Position numbers and translations under genes: made by a program
Shown here: positions 1 through 8,700 of the stretch, piece after piece
Position numbering within the stretch: position 1 is the first letter of the stretch
Layout of the letters: each line of letters opens with the position of its first letter
Notes under the pieces: model-generated
Database searches by the model: none
The model's input: the letters and a program-made list of their open reading frames with translations, nothing else
What the model was told of the DNA's origin: nothing
NCBI GenBank assembly: GCA_003224235.1
Contig: QHYU01000183.1
Span: 1 to 42,044 of the forward strand
Origin: Acidobacteriota bacterium
GTDB lineage: Bacteria; Acidobacteriota; Terriglobia; Acidiferrales; UBA7541
Length of the DNA: 42,044 bases
Direction: 5' to 3'

Positions 1-15
1 GTCTTGAGTCTCGGC

Positions 16-56
16 AGGAAAAACAGGAGGGGCTCCTGCTTGGGAACAGGAGCCCC
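16..56 (-). terminator. Intrinsic terminator, minus strand
   Basis: Arms GGGGCTCCTG (29-38) and CAGGAGCCCC (47-56) form a perfect 10-bp stem with an 8-nt loop. Read on the minus strand, the hairpin is followed by TCCTGTTTTTCC, a U-tract typical of Rho-independent termination. On the plus strand no T-run follows, so a minus-strand transcript should end here. Confidence 0.65.
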
Positions 57-200
57 GTGGAGCGCGCTCCGTTTCCCGGCCTTTTATGTGGCCGGGGCGT
101 GGGGTCATCCATCCTAGCTTCCCTCTCAGAGGCAGGTGGGAACGACCAGCGCCAGCCAGCTTGCAAGCCCCTTCCCCCTCGCTCGCTGATTAGTGTAGGT
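57..200 (-). ncRNA. Candidate structured small RNA upstream of the terminator
   Basis: On the minus strand, just before the terminator, two further compact structures are visible: a GGAGCGCGCTCC palindrome near 59-70 and a CCCCGGCC/GGCCGGGA hairpin near 72-97 with loop ACATAAAA. No convincing protein is encoded here. The setting (structured, about 150-200 nt, strong terminator) suits a small RNA; a 6S-like RNA is possible, but I could not match its central bubble. The 5' end is a guess. The rest of the stretch to about 740 shows nothing I can support. Confidence 0.25.
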
Positions 201-742
201 CGTCATTCGGAGTGCGCCCCTCTTTGTTCTCTTGCAAGCGGCTCGCCAGTTCCTTCAGAGGAATGGCCTCCGCCAATCCTTTGCTTCCGTTTAAGTTGGC
301 AGCGACAAAAAATTTTGCGCTCGTTGCTCGCCCCAGGGGCCGACCGATTCGGGAGATTCCTTCCCGGTCCGGGAATCCTCTCCCGCACCACCGAAACCGC
401 GCTCACTACATTCTTCAACTGACTCCCGGCCTTCAGCATTCAGTATTCGCGATTCCAATTTCGAAGAATGTCCACACATTTGAGCTTGTTCGCGTTTGAC
501 GAAACTCCAGCAGCAAGTTTTCCGGCGCTGGGTTGAGGCGCGCCACACCCGGCAACACCTTTCCGTGTGCCTCTTCGCTTCCAACTCTGAAACACACCCT
601 CGACTCAGAGTCCGTTCTGAATCTGCAAACACAATCAGATCAAAAGCTTTAGCAGTCGCGGCAACCTCCGATTTGGCAAGTGGCGTGCGCGGCACACTCT
701 CCGAGTAGCAGCGAACTTTGCGGTAGGCGGAGGAGCAAGCGC

Positions 743-1981
743 ATGGCCACACTTAGAATTCCAAGCCCGCAAAGCGCGGCTGGCGCGCCCCCGACCCCCG
801 CACCCAGCGCCGCGCAGGTGATTCCCACTCCCGCTCTCATCTTGTCCATGCTGAAGTCGAAAGGAGTGAGCGATCTGATTTTCTCTCCGGGACGCGCGCC
901 TCAGATCGAGTTGAGCGGGCAACTCGTCGAGGTGAAAATCGCTGGACTTCCCGCACTATCGCCCGAAGACACGCGCCGCATCGCCGCTGACCTGATCGGC
1001 CGAAACGAACATGCCTTGCGCACACTCGAACAGGAGGGGGCCACCGACGTTTCCTACAGCCTGCCTGGGCTGTCGCGTTTCCGCGTGAATGTCTTCCGCC
1101 AGCGAGGGACTTACGCCATCGTGATGCGCGTGATCCCCACGACGATTCCTGATTTCGAGAGCCTGAAGCTGCCCGCCCACCTAGGCGAGATCGCAAACCT
1201 CCGCAACGGCATCGTGCTGGTGACCGGTCCGACGGGCTCCGGCAAGTCCTCGACGCTCGCGGCAATCCTGAACAAAATCAACGAAGAAAAGGCCTACCAC
1301 ATCCTCACTATAGAAGACCCGGTGGAATTCCTGCACAACCACAAGAGGTCCACCATCCATCAGCGTGAATTGCACAGCGATACGCCGACCTTTGCGCTCG
1401 CCCTGCGCGCTGCGCTCCGCCAGGCTCCCAAGGTCATCCTGGTCGGCGAGATGCGCGACAAAGAAACGATCGAAATCGCCCTGGAAGCGGCGGAGACCGG
1501 TCACCTGGTCTTCTCGACCCTGCACACCATCGACGCCTCGAAGACCGTCGAGCGTATTATCGGTGCCTTCCCCCTCGGCGATCAGCAAGTCATTCGCAGC
1601 CGACTGGCCAAGGCCTTTCGCTACATCATTTCGCAACGGCTGCTTCCGCGAAAAGACGGCAGCGGCCGAGCGGCCGCTATCGAGGTCCTGAAGTCTACCC
1701 TGCGCACGCGCGAGTACGTCGAAAAGGGGGAAGGCGAAGGCAAGACCCTGGTGGACGCCATGCGCGACGGCTCGACCGAAGGCATGCAGCACTTTGATGG
1801 CGAACTCGATAAGTTGTTCCGCGCGGGCATCATTGATCTGGAGACTTGCATGGCCTTTGCCACAAATCCCGGCAACCTCCGCCTGGAACTCGCGGATGTA
1901 ATTGAACAGAAGGCGGAGGCCCTGGCCCCTGCCCCAGTGGAGAAGCCCGCTGGCGAATCCGAGGTCGAAATTGTCCGCTAA
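743..1981 (+). CDS. pilT: PilT-family type IV pilus retraction ATPase
   Basis: A cytoplasmic hexameric secretion/pilus motor ATPase, about 412 aa, that would power type IV pilus retraction (twitching, DNA uptake). The N-terminal sensing domain (about residues 30-140) precedes a RecA-like core: Walker A GPTGSGKSS near residue 162, the Asp box LTIEDPVEF near 188, Walker B around VILVGEMRD near 230-237, and the His box HLVFSTLHT near 254-261. The start ATG at 743 has AGGAG seven bases upstream; an in-frame start at 680 would add 21 residues without a clear RBS. The Pro/Ala-rich N-terminus (residues 8-24) and acidic tail are longer than in classical PilT. No other pilus genes lie in the window, so PilT versus a PilU-like paralogue cannot be settled. 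The 300 bases after the gene show nothing I recognise. Confidence 0.93.
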   Translation: MATLRIPSPQSAAGAPPTPAPSAAQVIPTPALILSMLKSKGVSDLIFSPGRAPQIELSGQLVEVKIAGLPALSPEDTRRIAADLIGRNEHALRTLEQEGATDVSYSLPGLSRFRVNVFRQRGTYAIVMRVIPTTIPDFESLKLPAHLGEIANLRNGIVLVTGPTGSGKSSTLAAILNKINEEKAYHILTIEDPVEFLHNHKRSTIHQRELHSDTPTFALALRAALRQAPKVILVGEMRDKETIEIALEAAETGHLVFSTLHTIDASKTVERIIGAFPLGDQQVIRSRLAKAFRYIISQRLLPRKDGSGRAAAIEVLKSTLRTREYVEKGEGEGKTLVDAMRDGSTEGMQHFDGELDKLFRAGIIDLETCMAFATNPGNLRLELADVIEQKAEALAPAPVEKPAGESEVEIVR

Positions 1982-2304
1982 GAACTTCGGCCTCGGGCAA
2001 CTCTGCAACCTTCGGAACGCCGAAAACTATGCAATGGCTTCGGCTACCCCTTCTCGGCCGCGCGGCGACGCCGCCATTGACTGCTGGAGCTATCTCCAGC
2101 ATGCTGGCTTCAAGCGCCGCAACATGCCGGCAAGCCGTTACATTTCAATCAGTTAGGATAGCCTCTGACCCACGGCTGGATGGCCACGCGCCTGACAAGC
2201 AGGTTCTATTACCCGTGTACCAAAGCGAAGGACTTACCGGTGTACCTAGTGAACCACACCCCTGCGCTATGGTCGCCGGCTAGGGCTTCGAGCCAGAATC
2301 TCGC

Positions 2305-2610
2305 ATGGTTGCTACGATAAAGCGAGTTATTGGAATCATTCTTTTGGCGGGGATGACTATACCCGTATCCGTCGCGCACGCGGACCAGCCCACACCCTCT
2401 CCGTCCAACCGGCCCGTGAATCTCTGCTATTGCCGGTGCAACACCGCGCACAGCAAGCAGGCTTGCACAAAAATGTGCGAACTGCCGAAGTATGAATCAC
2501 GCTGGTGGGCCAGCTCCTGCCACAAACGCACCCCGCCCCCTGCGAAGAAGAGCCCCGAGTCGCGCCCACATCCCCCGAAACATAGTGGCGCCGAAACTGC
2601 CCGTCGCTAG
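2305..2610 (+). CDS. Small secreted cysteine-rich protein
   Basis: A 101-aa protein with a clear Sec signal peptide: basic start MVATIKR, hydrophobic IGIILLAGMTIPV, likely cleavage after AHA. The mature part has six cysteines within about 37 residues (LCYCRC, QAC, KMC, SSC), enough for three disulfides or a metal site, followed by a Pro/Lys/His-rich basic tail (PPPAKKSPESRPHPPK). This suggests a small exported, disulfide-bonded protein. I do not recognise the family and assign no function. It stands alone, transcribed in the same direction as its neighbours. Confidence 0.55.
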   Translation: MVATIKRVIGIILLAGMTIPVSVAHADQPTPSPSNRPVNLCYCRCNTAHSKQACTKMCELPKYESRWWASSCHKRTPPPAKKSPESRPHPPKHSGAETARR

Positions 2611-3036
2611 CGTATCCCTCTCCCCAGCCAAGGCACGGCGGGCGTAAACCCTATTGGGCTGACGCCCGCCGCCAACTACTTCGCCCCAAGAATTAGAAGT
2701 TCTGGTTGTCTCACGCCTCGAACGATGAGGCGCCTGCGCGCGGCGGTGGATTTAGCCCGGGTCTTTAGCCCCGGAGCTTTCTCCACCAAAGGCCCGGCCG
2801 CCAATGAGAATGGCGGGCTACAGTGCCGCGGGCCGCACGGGCTGCCTAGTCCACCGAAGTCCTGTCACCGGTGAGCGCTCTTGTCAGTGCGAGATTGCAG
2901 ATTCCGATTGAGAGGACTCGAAATTCGAAGGCGCCACGCTTTTGTATGGAGATGAATCCTGGGGCGGTTTCGCTTAGAATTGGCGCGCCACCGGCTGACT
3001 CCAATGTCTGTTCTCTAGTTTAGCTAAAGAGACTCG
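2611..3036. other. Intergenic region with REP-like repeat
   Basis: No gene is visible. A GC-rich hairpin-forming stretch at about 2752-2783 (AGCCCGGGTCTTTAGCCCCG) closely resembles the one at about 12491-12516, so it looks like a dispersed palindromic repeat. The remaining sequence holds short GC-rich inverted repeats but no obvious RNA gene. Confidence 0.4.
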
Positions 3037-3669
3037 ATGTCTTCTGCTTCCTTCTCGGCGTGGATACGGTGGGGTGGTGTGCTGTGGCTGGCTGTCTGGG
3101 TGCCGACTTACTGGATTGTGTGGGGCTGGCCGAGCTTCCTTCGCTTGTGCAACATCGCGGTGCTTCTGACGTGCATCGGCCTCTGGCGCAGCAACACGCT
3201 TCTGCTTTCCTCCCAGGCCGTCAGCTCAATTGTCGCGGACGCTGCTTGGTGCGTGGATGTGGCCTGGAGGCTGTTCCTGGGCCGTCACCTGTTTGGGGGC
3301 ACCGAGTATATGTGGGATAAGCATTTCCCGCTCTGGGTGCGCCTGCTCTCGCTCTACCACGTCGTCCTGCCTGCGCTGCTGATCTGGTCGCTGCGTCGCG
3401 TCGGCTATGACCGGCGTGGGTGGAAGCTGCAAGCGGGCATCGCTGCTGTCTTGTTCGCGCTTTCCCGCTTCCTTGACCCGGCCGTGAACATCAACTTTGC
3501 ATTTCGTGATCCGATTTTCCATCGCGCCTGGGGACCCGCGCCGGTGCATCTCTTGGTCATGTGGCTCGGTCTAAACGCAGTTTTCTACTGGCCCATCCAC
3601 TTCGTTTTTGCTCGGTATCTGGGACAGCCAAAGCGTCTCCCGCTTCAGGGCGCCGGAACTTTCCAGTAG
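3037..3669 (+). CDS. Integral membrane protein, unknown function
   Basis: A 210-aa protein with about six hydrophobic segments: near residues 12-30, 35-52, 106-122, 135-150, 170-185 and a short one between. The ends are short and there is no signal-peptide cleavage site, so it should sit in the inner membrane. Aromatic residues are abundant (W/Y), including WVPTYWIVWGW near the N-terminus. The layout resembles six-helix 'YpdA/TIGR02206-like' conserved membrane proteins, but no diagnostic motif was found. The gene stands alone upstream of the polyphosphate kinases. Confidence 0.7.
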   Translation: MSSASFSAWIRWGGVLWLAVWVPTYWIVWGWPSFLRLCNIAVLLTCIGLWRSNTLLLSSQAVSSIVADAAWCVDVAWRLFLGRHLFGGTEYMWDKHFPLWVRLLSLYHVVLPALLIWSLRRVGYDRRGWKLQAGIAAVLFALSRFLDPAVNINFAFRDPIFHRAWGPAPVHLLVMWLGLNAVFYWPIHFVFARYLGQPKRLPLQGAGTFQ

Positions 3670-3836
3670 CGCGGCCGGTGAGAATGCCGATGAGCCCTGC
3701 AACGAAACTAAAGTTCTTCGCGGTGATGTAATTCACCCCGGCCTCATGATAGAAAACTCGCAGGCCCGAGCGGGCCCGCAGTGATGGCCGGCTTTCCCTA
3801 AGGCGCGGCTCTCAGCGGGCCTCAGTGGGAGGTGTC
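3670..3836. other. Short gap before the PPK2 pair
   Basis: No plus-strand gene is visible. On the minus strand, about 3687-3770 can be read without stops as a hydrophobic peptide containing ITAKNFSFVAGLIGILTG, possibly a remnant of a membrane-protein gene; support is weak. A GGCCCGAGCGGGCCC palindrome lies near 3763-3777. Confidence 0.2.
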
Positions 3837-4676
3837 ATGCTGGAAAAGATTGACCTGAAGAAAAAGCTCTCCAAGGCTGCCTACGCAAAGGCCATGCCGG
3901 AGCTGCAGGAGAAGCTGCGCGGGCTGCAGTATGCTGCGCGGGAGGCAGGAGTCGCGATCGTGATTTGCCTGGAGGGCTGGGACACCGCCGGCAAAGGGGA
4001 CGTCATCAAGAAACTCACGGAAAAGCTCGATCCGCGGCTGCTCCGGGCCTATCCCGGCCGCCCGCCGACACCACTCGAGCAGCGATATCACTTTCTGTGG
4101 CGCTATCAGGTGGTGTTGCCAGACTACGGCGAGATGGCAGTTTTCGATCACTCTTGGTACGGCCGCGTGCTGGTCGAGCGGTGCGACAAGCTCGTGAAGA
4201 AAAAAGTCTGGCGTCAAGCCTACCCGCAGATCAACGAATTCGAGCGCTGGCTGGCGGACGACGGCCAGGTGCTGATCAAGTTCTGGCTGCATATCTCTAA
4301 AAAGGAACAGAAGAAGCGCTTCCGCGCCTTCCTGCGCGATCCCCTGCTGCGATGGAAGATCACACGGGAGTACAAGCGGCATCATCGTCAGTACCGGAAA
4401 TGGCGGGTCGCTGTCGAAGATATGCTCGCCAAGACGAGCACAGCCTACGCGCCCTGGACCGTGATTGAAGCGAACGACCTGCGCTGGGCGCGGGTGCGCG
4501 TTTTCCAGACCCTGGTGGGGCGCATCGAGGCGGAGCTGGCCCGCCGCAAGGGAGCTGCTGCTCCAGCTCGACGTGCCGCTGGGGAAACTGCAACTCTGCC
4601 TGCGAAAAAACTGGCCCGGCGAGCTCTGGCCGCTGAAGAGAAACCCCAGGTAGTTGCGGCGGCCGCCAGTGGGTAG
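3837..4676 (+). CDS. PPK2-family polyphosphate kinase (first of tandem pair)
   Basis: Family 2 polyphosphate kinases transfer phosphate between inorganic polyphosphate and nucleotides. This 279-aa protein has the PPK2 Walker A motif EGWDTAGKGD near residues 46-55 and a Walker B/lid region DHSWYGRVLVER near 104-115, where most PPK2 enzymes have DRSWYGR; here Arg is replaced by His. The fold is single-domain, with an extra Ala/Arg/Lys-rich tail of about 45 residues. The ATG at 3837 is preferred because GGGAGG lies just upstream and because MLEKIDLKKKL matches the next gene's N-terminus; GTG at 3825 is an alternative. It is followed 31 bp later by a paralogue, so the two are probably co-transcribed. 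Class (ADP versus AMP acceptor) cannot be read from sequence alone. Confidence 0.88.
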   Translation: MLEKIDLKKKLSKAAYAKAMPELQEKLRGLQYAAREAGVAIVICLEGWDTAGKGDVIKKLTEKLDPRLLRAYPGRPPTPLEQRYHFLWRYQVVLPDYGEMAVFDHSWYGRVLVERCDKLVKKKVWRQAYPQINEFERWLADDGQVLIKFWLHISKKEQKKRFRAFLRDPLLRWKITREYKRHHRQYRKWRVAVEDMLAKTSTAYAPWTVIEANDLRWARVRVFQTLVGRIEAELARRKGAAAPARRAAGETATLPAKKLARRALAAEEKPQVVAAAASG

Positions 4677-4707
4677 TCCGGTTGAGGGAGGGAAACGGAG
4701 GACAGCC

Positions 4708-5415
4708 GTGCTGGAAAAGGTTGATCTGACAAAGAAGCTCGCCAAGACAGAGTACGAAAAGCAGATCTCCAAGCTCCAGGTCCGCCTGCGCGAGCTCGAG
4801 TTTCAGCTTTTCAACGCGCGGGTGCCTGCTTTGTGTCTTTTCGAGGGCTGGGACGCCGCCGGCAAGGGTGGGGCCATCAAGCGCGTGACCCAGATGCTGG
4901 ACCCGCGGGGTTACAGCGTCTTCAGCTACGCCGCTCCCCAGGGCAAGGAAAAGACTCACCACTACCTTTGGCGCTTCTGGAGAGACCTGCCGCGCACCGG
5001 ACACCTGACCATCTTCGACCGGAGCTACTATGGGCGCGTTCTGGTCGAGCGCGTCGAAGGCTTCTGCGCTGTCGAGCAGTGGCGCCGCGCCTATCGGGAG
5101 ATCAACGAATTCGAGTCGCACCAGAGCTGTTTCGGGATGGTCCTTTGCAAGTTCTGGCTGCAGATCAGCAAGGAAGAGCAGTGGCGGCGATTCAAAGGGC
5201 GCAAACTCGATCCCTATCGGTCCTACAAACTGACCGAGGAAGACTGGCGCAACCGCGCCAAATGGGATCAATACTTCGCGGCCGCCGAGGAGATGCTCGA
5301 GCTCACCAGCACTCCGCACGCGCCATGGACTGTCGTGGAAGCCAACGACAAATACTACGCGCGCGTCAAAGTGCTACGCACCCTCGTCGCCGCCATCGAG
5401 AATCAAGTGAATTGA
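4708..5415 (+). CDS. PPK2-family polyphosphate kinase (second of tandem pair)
   Basis: A 235-aa single-domain PPK2 paralogue of the preceding gene, with the same N-terminal motif (LEKVDLTKKLAK). It carries Walker A EGWDAAGKGG near residues 47-56 and the canonical DRSYYGRVLVER Walker B/lid. It is compact, without the basic tail of its partner, as in catalytically active one-domain PPK2s. The GTG start at 4708 has GGAGGA five bases upstream and aligns with the first gene's start. The pair resembles a two-domain polyphosphate:AMP phosphotransferase split into separate genes; a functional division (one AMP-, one ADP-directed, or a heteromer) is inference. Confidence 0.9.
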   Translation: MLEKVDLTKKLAKTEYEKQISKLQVRLRELEFQLFNARVPALCLFEGWDAAGKGGAIKRVTQMLDPRGYSVFSYAAPQGKEKTHHYLWRFWRDLPRTGHLTIFDRSYYGRVLVERVEGFCAVEQWRRAYREINEFESHQSCFGMVLCKFWLQISKEEQWRRFKGRKLDPYRSYKLTEEDWRNRAKWDQYFAAAEEMLELTSTPHAPWTVVEANDKYYARVKVLRTLVAAIENQVN

Positions 5416-5482
5416 GCTGCGCGACTGACGACAGCTCCTCCCCGGGACCTTCCTCGGCCTCGCCGCAAGAAAAAAGCGCTGG

Positions 5483-6370
5483 TCAGTCCTCCGGGCGCTG
5501 CGGGGGCCTAGCGGTGTCGGGATCGACCTGCTTGGGATCGAGGATCCGCACCGTGGACTTGAACTGTTTGTAGTCGGAATAGCGGACAACCATGCGAATG
5601 CGAATGTCGTCGTTTTTGAAGTGAAGGATGTCGTCGGCTCGCGTGTAAGTCGGGAACCAGTATTTCCCGTCGATGTTCTCCCGGTAGGTCTCAAACCTCG
5701 GAAACAGATTCTCCTCATTACGCCTGCGGTAATCGGGCACTGCTTTGCCGTAGGTCTTCACGATTTGCAGGTCCTGGTCGTCCACCCAAATCGTCCCCTC
5801 GAAGTAGCGTTGACCCGGCTCGATCCGCCGGGGCCGCACCCGAAAGACGTAGGTCCCGATTTCGTCCACGCGCTCGCGTCCCTGGTAGTCGAGGATGTAT
5901 TTCCCGAGATCGTCGCTCGTCAGCACAAACGGCTGGATGCTGGAAAGGTCCTCCAAATCCTCGCGCGAGAGCGACACCCTTCGGAGGGTCGAAGGCGGCT
6001 CCCAGGTGATGCGTTCGTACCGTTTGCCCTCGGGAGTGAAAATCACCTCGCTGGTCCGGTGGAATTCCCCTCCTCGCCGGCCGTCCAGGTCGTATTCCTG
6101 GATGCGCACCAACTGCGTGTAGGTGTAGTTGTCGCGCGCCTTCTTGAACTCGGCTTCTTTGGCCGCAAACTGGCGAATGATTTCGTCCACCGGAATGGCG
6201 GGCGCATTGGATGGCGGTTCAGTCTTGGAGCCTTGTAGCTCATGCCCGGCAGAAAACTGCTTCGCTTCCTTCTGGGGCACCTGCGGCATCCCCTGCTCCA
6301 GCCCGGCGCTCGCCAGCAGCAAGACTGAAAGCGCCCTTCCGGCCCGGGGCATTAGCTTCCTCTGCATCAT
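5483..6370 (-). CDS. Exported envelope protein, LolA/LppX-like fold suspected
   Basis: A 295-aa protein with an N-terminal signal sequence (basic start, ALSVLLLASAGL core). After a low-complexity linker (about 30-60) comes a beta-rich domain with alternating strands: NYTYTQLVRIQEYD, GEFHRTSEVIF, GTYVFRVRPRRIEP, FEGTIWVDDQDLQIVKTYG, KYWFPTYTRADDILHF. That pattern (outer-membrane-lipoprotein-sorting-like half barrel with a conserved 'G.IWVD..dLqIVk..G' turn) is typical of acidobacterial periplasmic proteins of unknown role. It lies convergent to the PPK2 pair, 67 bp away. No lipobox Cys was seen. Confidence 0.7.
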   Translation of the reverse strand: MMQRKLMPRAGRALSVLLLASAGLEQGMPQVPQKEAKQFSAGHELQGSKTEPPSNAPAIPVDEIIRQFAAKEAEFKKARDNYTYTQLVRIQEYDLDGRRGGEFHRTSEVIFTPEGKRYERITWEPPSTLRRVSLSREDLEDLSSIQPFVLTSDDLGKYILDYQGRERVDEIGTYVFRVRPRRIEPGQRYFEGTIWVDDQDLQIVKTYGKAVPDYRRRNEENLFPRFETYRENIDGKYWFPTYTRADDILHFKNDDIRIRMVVRYSDYKQFKSTVRILDPKQVDPDTARPPQRPED

Positions 6371-6413
6371 AACACCGTACTCGACAACTTAGATGCGGCC
6401 AATCGGAAATTCG

Positions 6414-7778
6414 CTAAAGCATACCGGTGTGGCCCTCTCCTGGTAATGGTCTTGGCTTCGCTCTCGCTCGCAAGTGCAGAAGCAGGCCGGCGAGAGCCCA
6501 CAGGGTGAGCGCAAAGTACTCGTATACGCTGAAGTGGCCGGGAACAAACGGCACAATCTTCATCAGCACCAACAACGCTGCCACCAGAGCGCCCGCAACC
6601 GCCGCCGCGCGTTTCCCCGAGCTGGGATTCATGCGCAGGTAAGCAAGGCAGGCCGCCAGCCAGCCGGCAGCGGAGGCGAGTGAGCCGACTTCGGTGATGG
6701 GCACCAGAATCGCGCTACCCAGCAGCGCCGCCGCCGCTGTAACCAACCCCACCCAAATCACTGCCACCCCGGGCGTGCGGTTCACAGGATGTACCCAGCC
6801 TAGCCGGCTGTCCACCAAGCCGCGGCGTCCCAGCGCGAACAGCAGCCGGCTAGCCGCGACAAAGTTTCCGTTGAAGACCCGCAACAGCGACAGCAGCGCT
6901 GCCGCCAGGATCAGGCTGACCACCCAACGCGAACGCAGGGCGCTTTCAAAGGCTACCGCGGTTGCAAACTTTTGGTGGCTGAGCTCCGGCCAGGGCGAGA
7001 CATACGCCACCACCGCGATCGCGATCACATAAAACAAGATCGCTAGAACAATTGCCATCACGATCGCGCGAAAAAAGCCCCGCTCCCGGAATTCCGGGTT
7101 GGCTTCTTCGGCGCATTTCGCTACCGACTCGAAACCGGTCATGAAATAGGGAACGATTTGCATCACCAGCAGGACCGACACCAAACCACCCCGCCCGCTG
7201 AACAGCGGCGAGAAATTCTGCGGCGAACCCTTCGCCACACCGCATGCGACCAGTGCCGCAAACAGCCCCAGCGCCCCAAACGTGGTCCAGTTCTGGAACG
7301 TGGCGCTGCCGCGGATACCGTGGTAATTCAGCCACACCAAAATCCCCGTCAACCCCAACCCCACGACTACGTGCGGTAGGTACACCGGCTTGTCCGCCAG
7401 ACGGTAGAGTTCTACCCAATCCAGCGCCGGAAACAGATAGCCCGCGATTCGGCCAATGGCCACCGCTTCCCACGGGCAGACAACTAAATACGCCAGCAGC
7501 ATCAGCCAGCCCGTGACAAAGCTGATCGGCTGGGGAAAAACCTTAGCGGTGTAGGCGACCTCGCCGGCAGCATCCGGAATGGCCATCACGAGTTGGCCGT
7601 ACACGTAGCCGATCGGCAACAGGATGGCCCCGCCGATAGCGAATCCCAGAATGCCACCCAGCGGCCCGCCGCGCTCGAGCCAGTCGTCCATCACCACCAG
7701 CCAGCCAACACCTACCATCGTGCCAAAAGCGAGCGTGAAATAGTCGGTTAGCCGCAGCTTGCGTGCGAGGCGGGCCAT
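6414..7778 (-). CDS. APC-superfamily amino-acid/polyamine permease
   Basis: A 454-aa inner-membrane transporter with about twelve hydrophobic segments. The first half begins with the APC signature (LTDYFTLAFGTMVGVGWLV, an unwound TM1 with GxxVGxG), followed by LAYLVVCPWEAVAIGRIAGY and VPYFMTGFESVAKCAEEANPEF, the amphipathic E..NP motif after TM6. The substrate, probably an amino acid or amine taken up with a cation, cannot be assigned. ATG at 7778 is chosen over the TTG at 7784. It sits 43 bp from the preceding minus-strand gene but has no obvious functional link to it. Confidence 0.85.
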   Translation of the reverse strand: MARLARKLRLTDYFTLAFGTMVGVGWLVVMDDWLERGGPLGGILGFAIGGAILLPIGYVYGQLVMAIPDAAGEVAYTAKVFPQPISFVTGWLMLLAYLVVCPWEAVAIGRIAGYLFPALDWVELYRLADKPVYLPHVVVGLGLTGILVWLNYHGIRGSATFQNWTTFGALGLFAALVACGVAKGSPQNFSPLFSGRGGLVSVLLVMQIVPYFMTGFESVAKCAEEANPEFRERGFFRAIVMAIVLAILFYVIAIAVVAYVSPWPELSHQKFATAVAFESALRSRWVVSLILAAALLSLLRVFNGNFVAASRLLFALGRRGLVDSRLGWVHPVNRTPGVAVIWVGLVTAAAALLGSAILVPITEVGSLASAAGWLAACLAYLRMNPSSGKRAAAVAGALVAALLVLMKIVPFVPGHFSVYEYFALTLWALAGLLLHLRARAKPRPLPGEGHTGML

Positions 7779-7922
7779 GATCAAGAGAGGCAGAGTATCC
7801 CAAGTGAGCAGTGTTCGAGAAGAGCGTCATCGCGGCCTGCAAGACGCGGTTGGCGGAGCTGTGGCGCGGCCAGCCTATTGTGGCCGCTACTCCAGACGTG
7901 GCGCGGTTCGATGGTATCCTGG

Positions 7923-8129
7923 CTATCCGAGCTTGGGACGAGTGGCGGCCGCTCTCAAGCAACCCTCGCAAATGCAGTCCCGGTATTCGCTTTGGATTCT
8001 CTGCCGCACAGCGGAATCTACTTCCACCGCACTGCACCAGCATCCCTCTTCTTGATGGCAGAGGAAAATCTTGCCGCAGGATTCGCAGGTTTTCTGTTTG
8101 ACGACCGGCACCATCGTCCCTCCATCCAT
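7923..8129 (-). CDS. Cysteine-rich CWC-family small protein
   Basis: A protein of about 68 aa matching the Cys-rich CWC pattern: [11 protein letters not shown] near the start, GCWCSAVEV in the middle, and [10 protein letters not shown] near the end, that is CxxCGxxFxC...CWC...CxCxxC. The seven cysteines probably bind zinc. The role of the family is unknown. The start is uncertain: ATG at 8129, 8135, or 8114 (GGAGGG just upstream of the last). It lies divergently next to msrB; such proteins are often found near stress or repair genes, but no functional link is proven here. Confidence 0.7.
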   Translation of the reverse strand: MDGGTMVPVVKQKTCESCGKIFLCHQEEGCWCSAVEVDSAVRQRIQSEYRDCICEGCLRAAATRPKLG

Positions 8130-8246
8130 GCGCAAGCCAATTGAACCGATAGTCCGTTCTCAGGTGCTGAACTGTCCCCGCCGGCTTGAAATCCTGGGAA
8201 GCCGCCGGATGCAAGCAAAAATTCGAGTGGCGGGCTCCGCTGCAGG

Positions 8247-8252
8247 TAGAAT
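8247..8252 (+). promoter_or_regulatory. Possible -10 box for msrB
   Basis: TAGAAT occurs just upstream of msrB. The same TAGAAT hexamer recurs upstream of the amidohydrolase (about 10229) and of the 31110 gene (about 31084). No equally clear -35 hexamer was found. Confidence 0.3.
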
Positions 8253-8289
8253 ACCCTTGGACGGACCCTCACAGAACGGAGTTGCGCCG

Positions 8290-8700
8290 ATGGCCAATAA
8301 GACCCCCAAGACCGACGCGGAGTGGCGCGCCAAGCTCACTGCCGAACAATACTACGTGACGCGCCAGAAAGGCACTGAGCCCGCGTTTTCCGGCGAGTAT
8401 GCGGACACCGAAACCCCGGGCATCTATCACTGCGTGTGCTGCGGCCAGCCACTGTTCAGCTCCCAGGCGAAATTTCACTCTGGCACGGGCTGGCCGAGCT
8501 TCTGGCAGCCACTGGATAAGAACAACATCGCTCTTGAGAGCGATACCGGCTACGGGATGACTCGCACAGAGGTCACCTGCAGCAGTTGTGATGCCCACCT
8601 GGGCCACGTGTTTCCCGACGGCCCTCCCCCGACCGGCCTGCGCTACTGCATCAACTCTGCCGCGCTCAGTTTGGACGAGGCAAACGAGAAGAACAAATAG
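8290..8700 (+). CDS. msrB: Peptide methionine (R)-S-oxide reductase
   Basis: Reduces the R-epimer of methionine sulfoxide in proteins with thioredoxin-type reductant, in the cytoplasm. The 136-aa protein has the complete MsrB layout: structural zinc pairs at about Cys48/Cys51 and Cys97/Cys100, the [10 protein letters not shown] motif around residues 60-69, and the RYCINSAAL active site with catalytic Cys near 120. The length is normal for stand-alone MsrB. The ATG at 8290 has GGAG nine bases upstream; longer in-frame starts lack a good RBS. A TAGAAT -10-like box lies about 40 bp upstream (8247). Confidence 0.95.
   Translation: MANKTPKTDAEWRAKLTAEQYYVTRQKGTEPAFSGEYADTETPGIYHCVCCGQPLFSSQAKFHSGTGWPSFWQPLDKNNIALESDTGYGMTRTEVTCSSCDAHLGHVFPDGPPPTGLRYCINSAALSLDEANEKNK

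Noticed and set aside
1181-2008. Long minus-strand frame opposite pilT
   Set aside because: A shadow of the pilT codons; no independent motif and no RBS.
3687-3770. Hydrophobic minus-strand peptide as a membrane-gene remnant
   Set aside because: Fewer than 30 informative residues and no start; kept only as a note in the intergenic entry.
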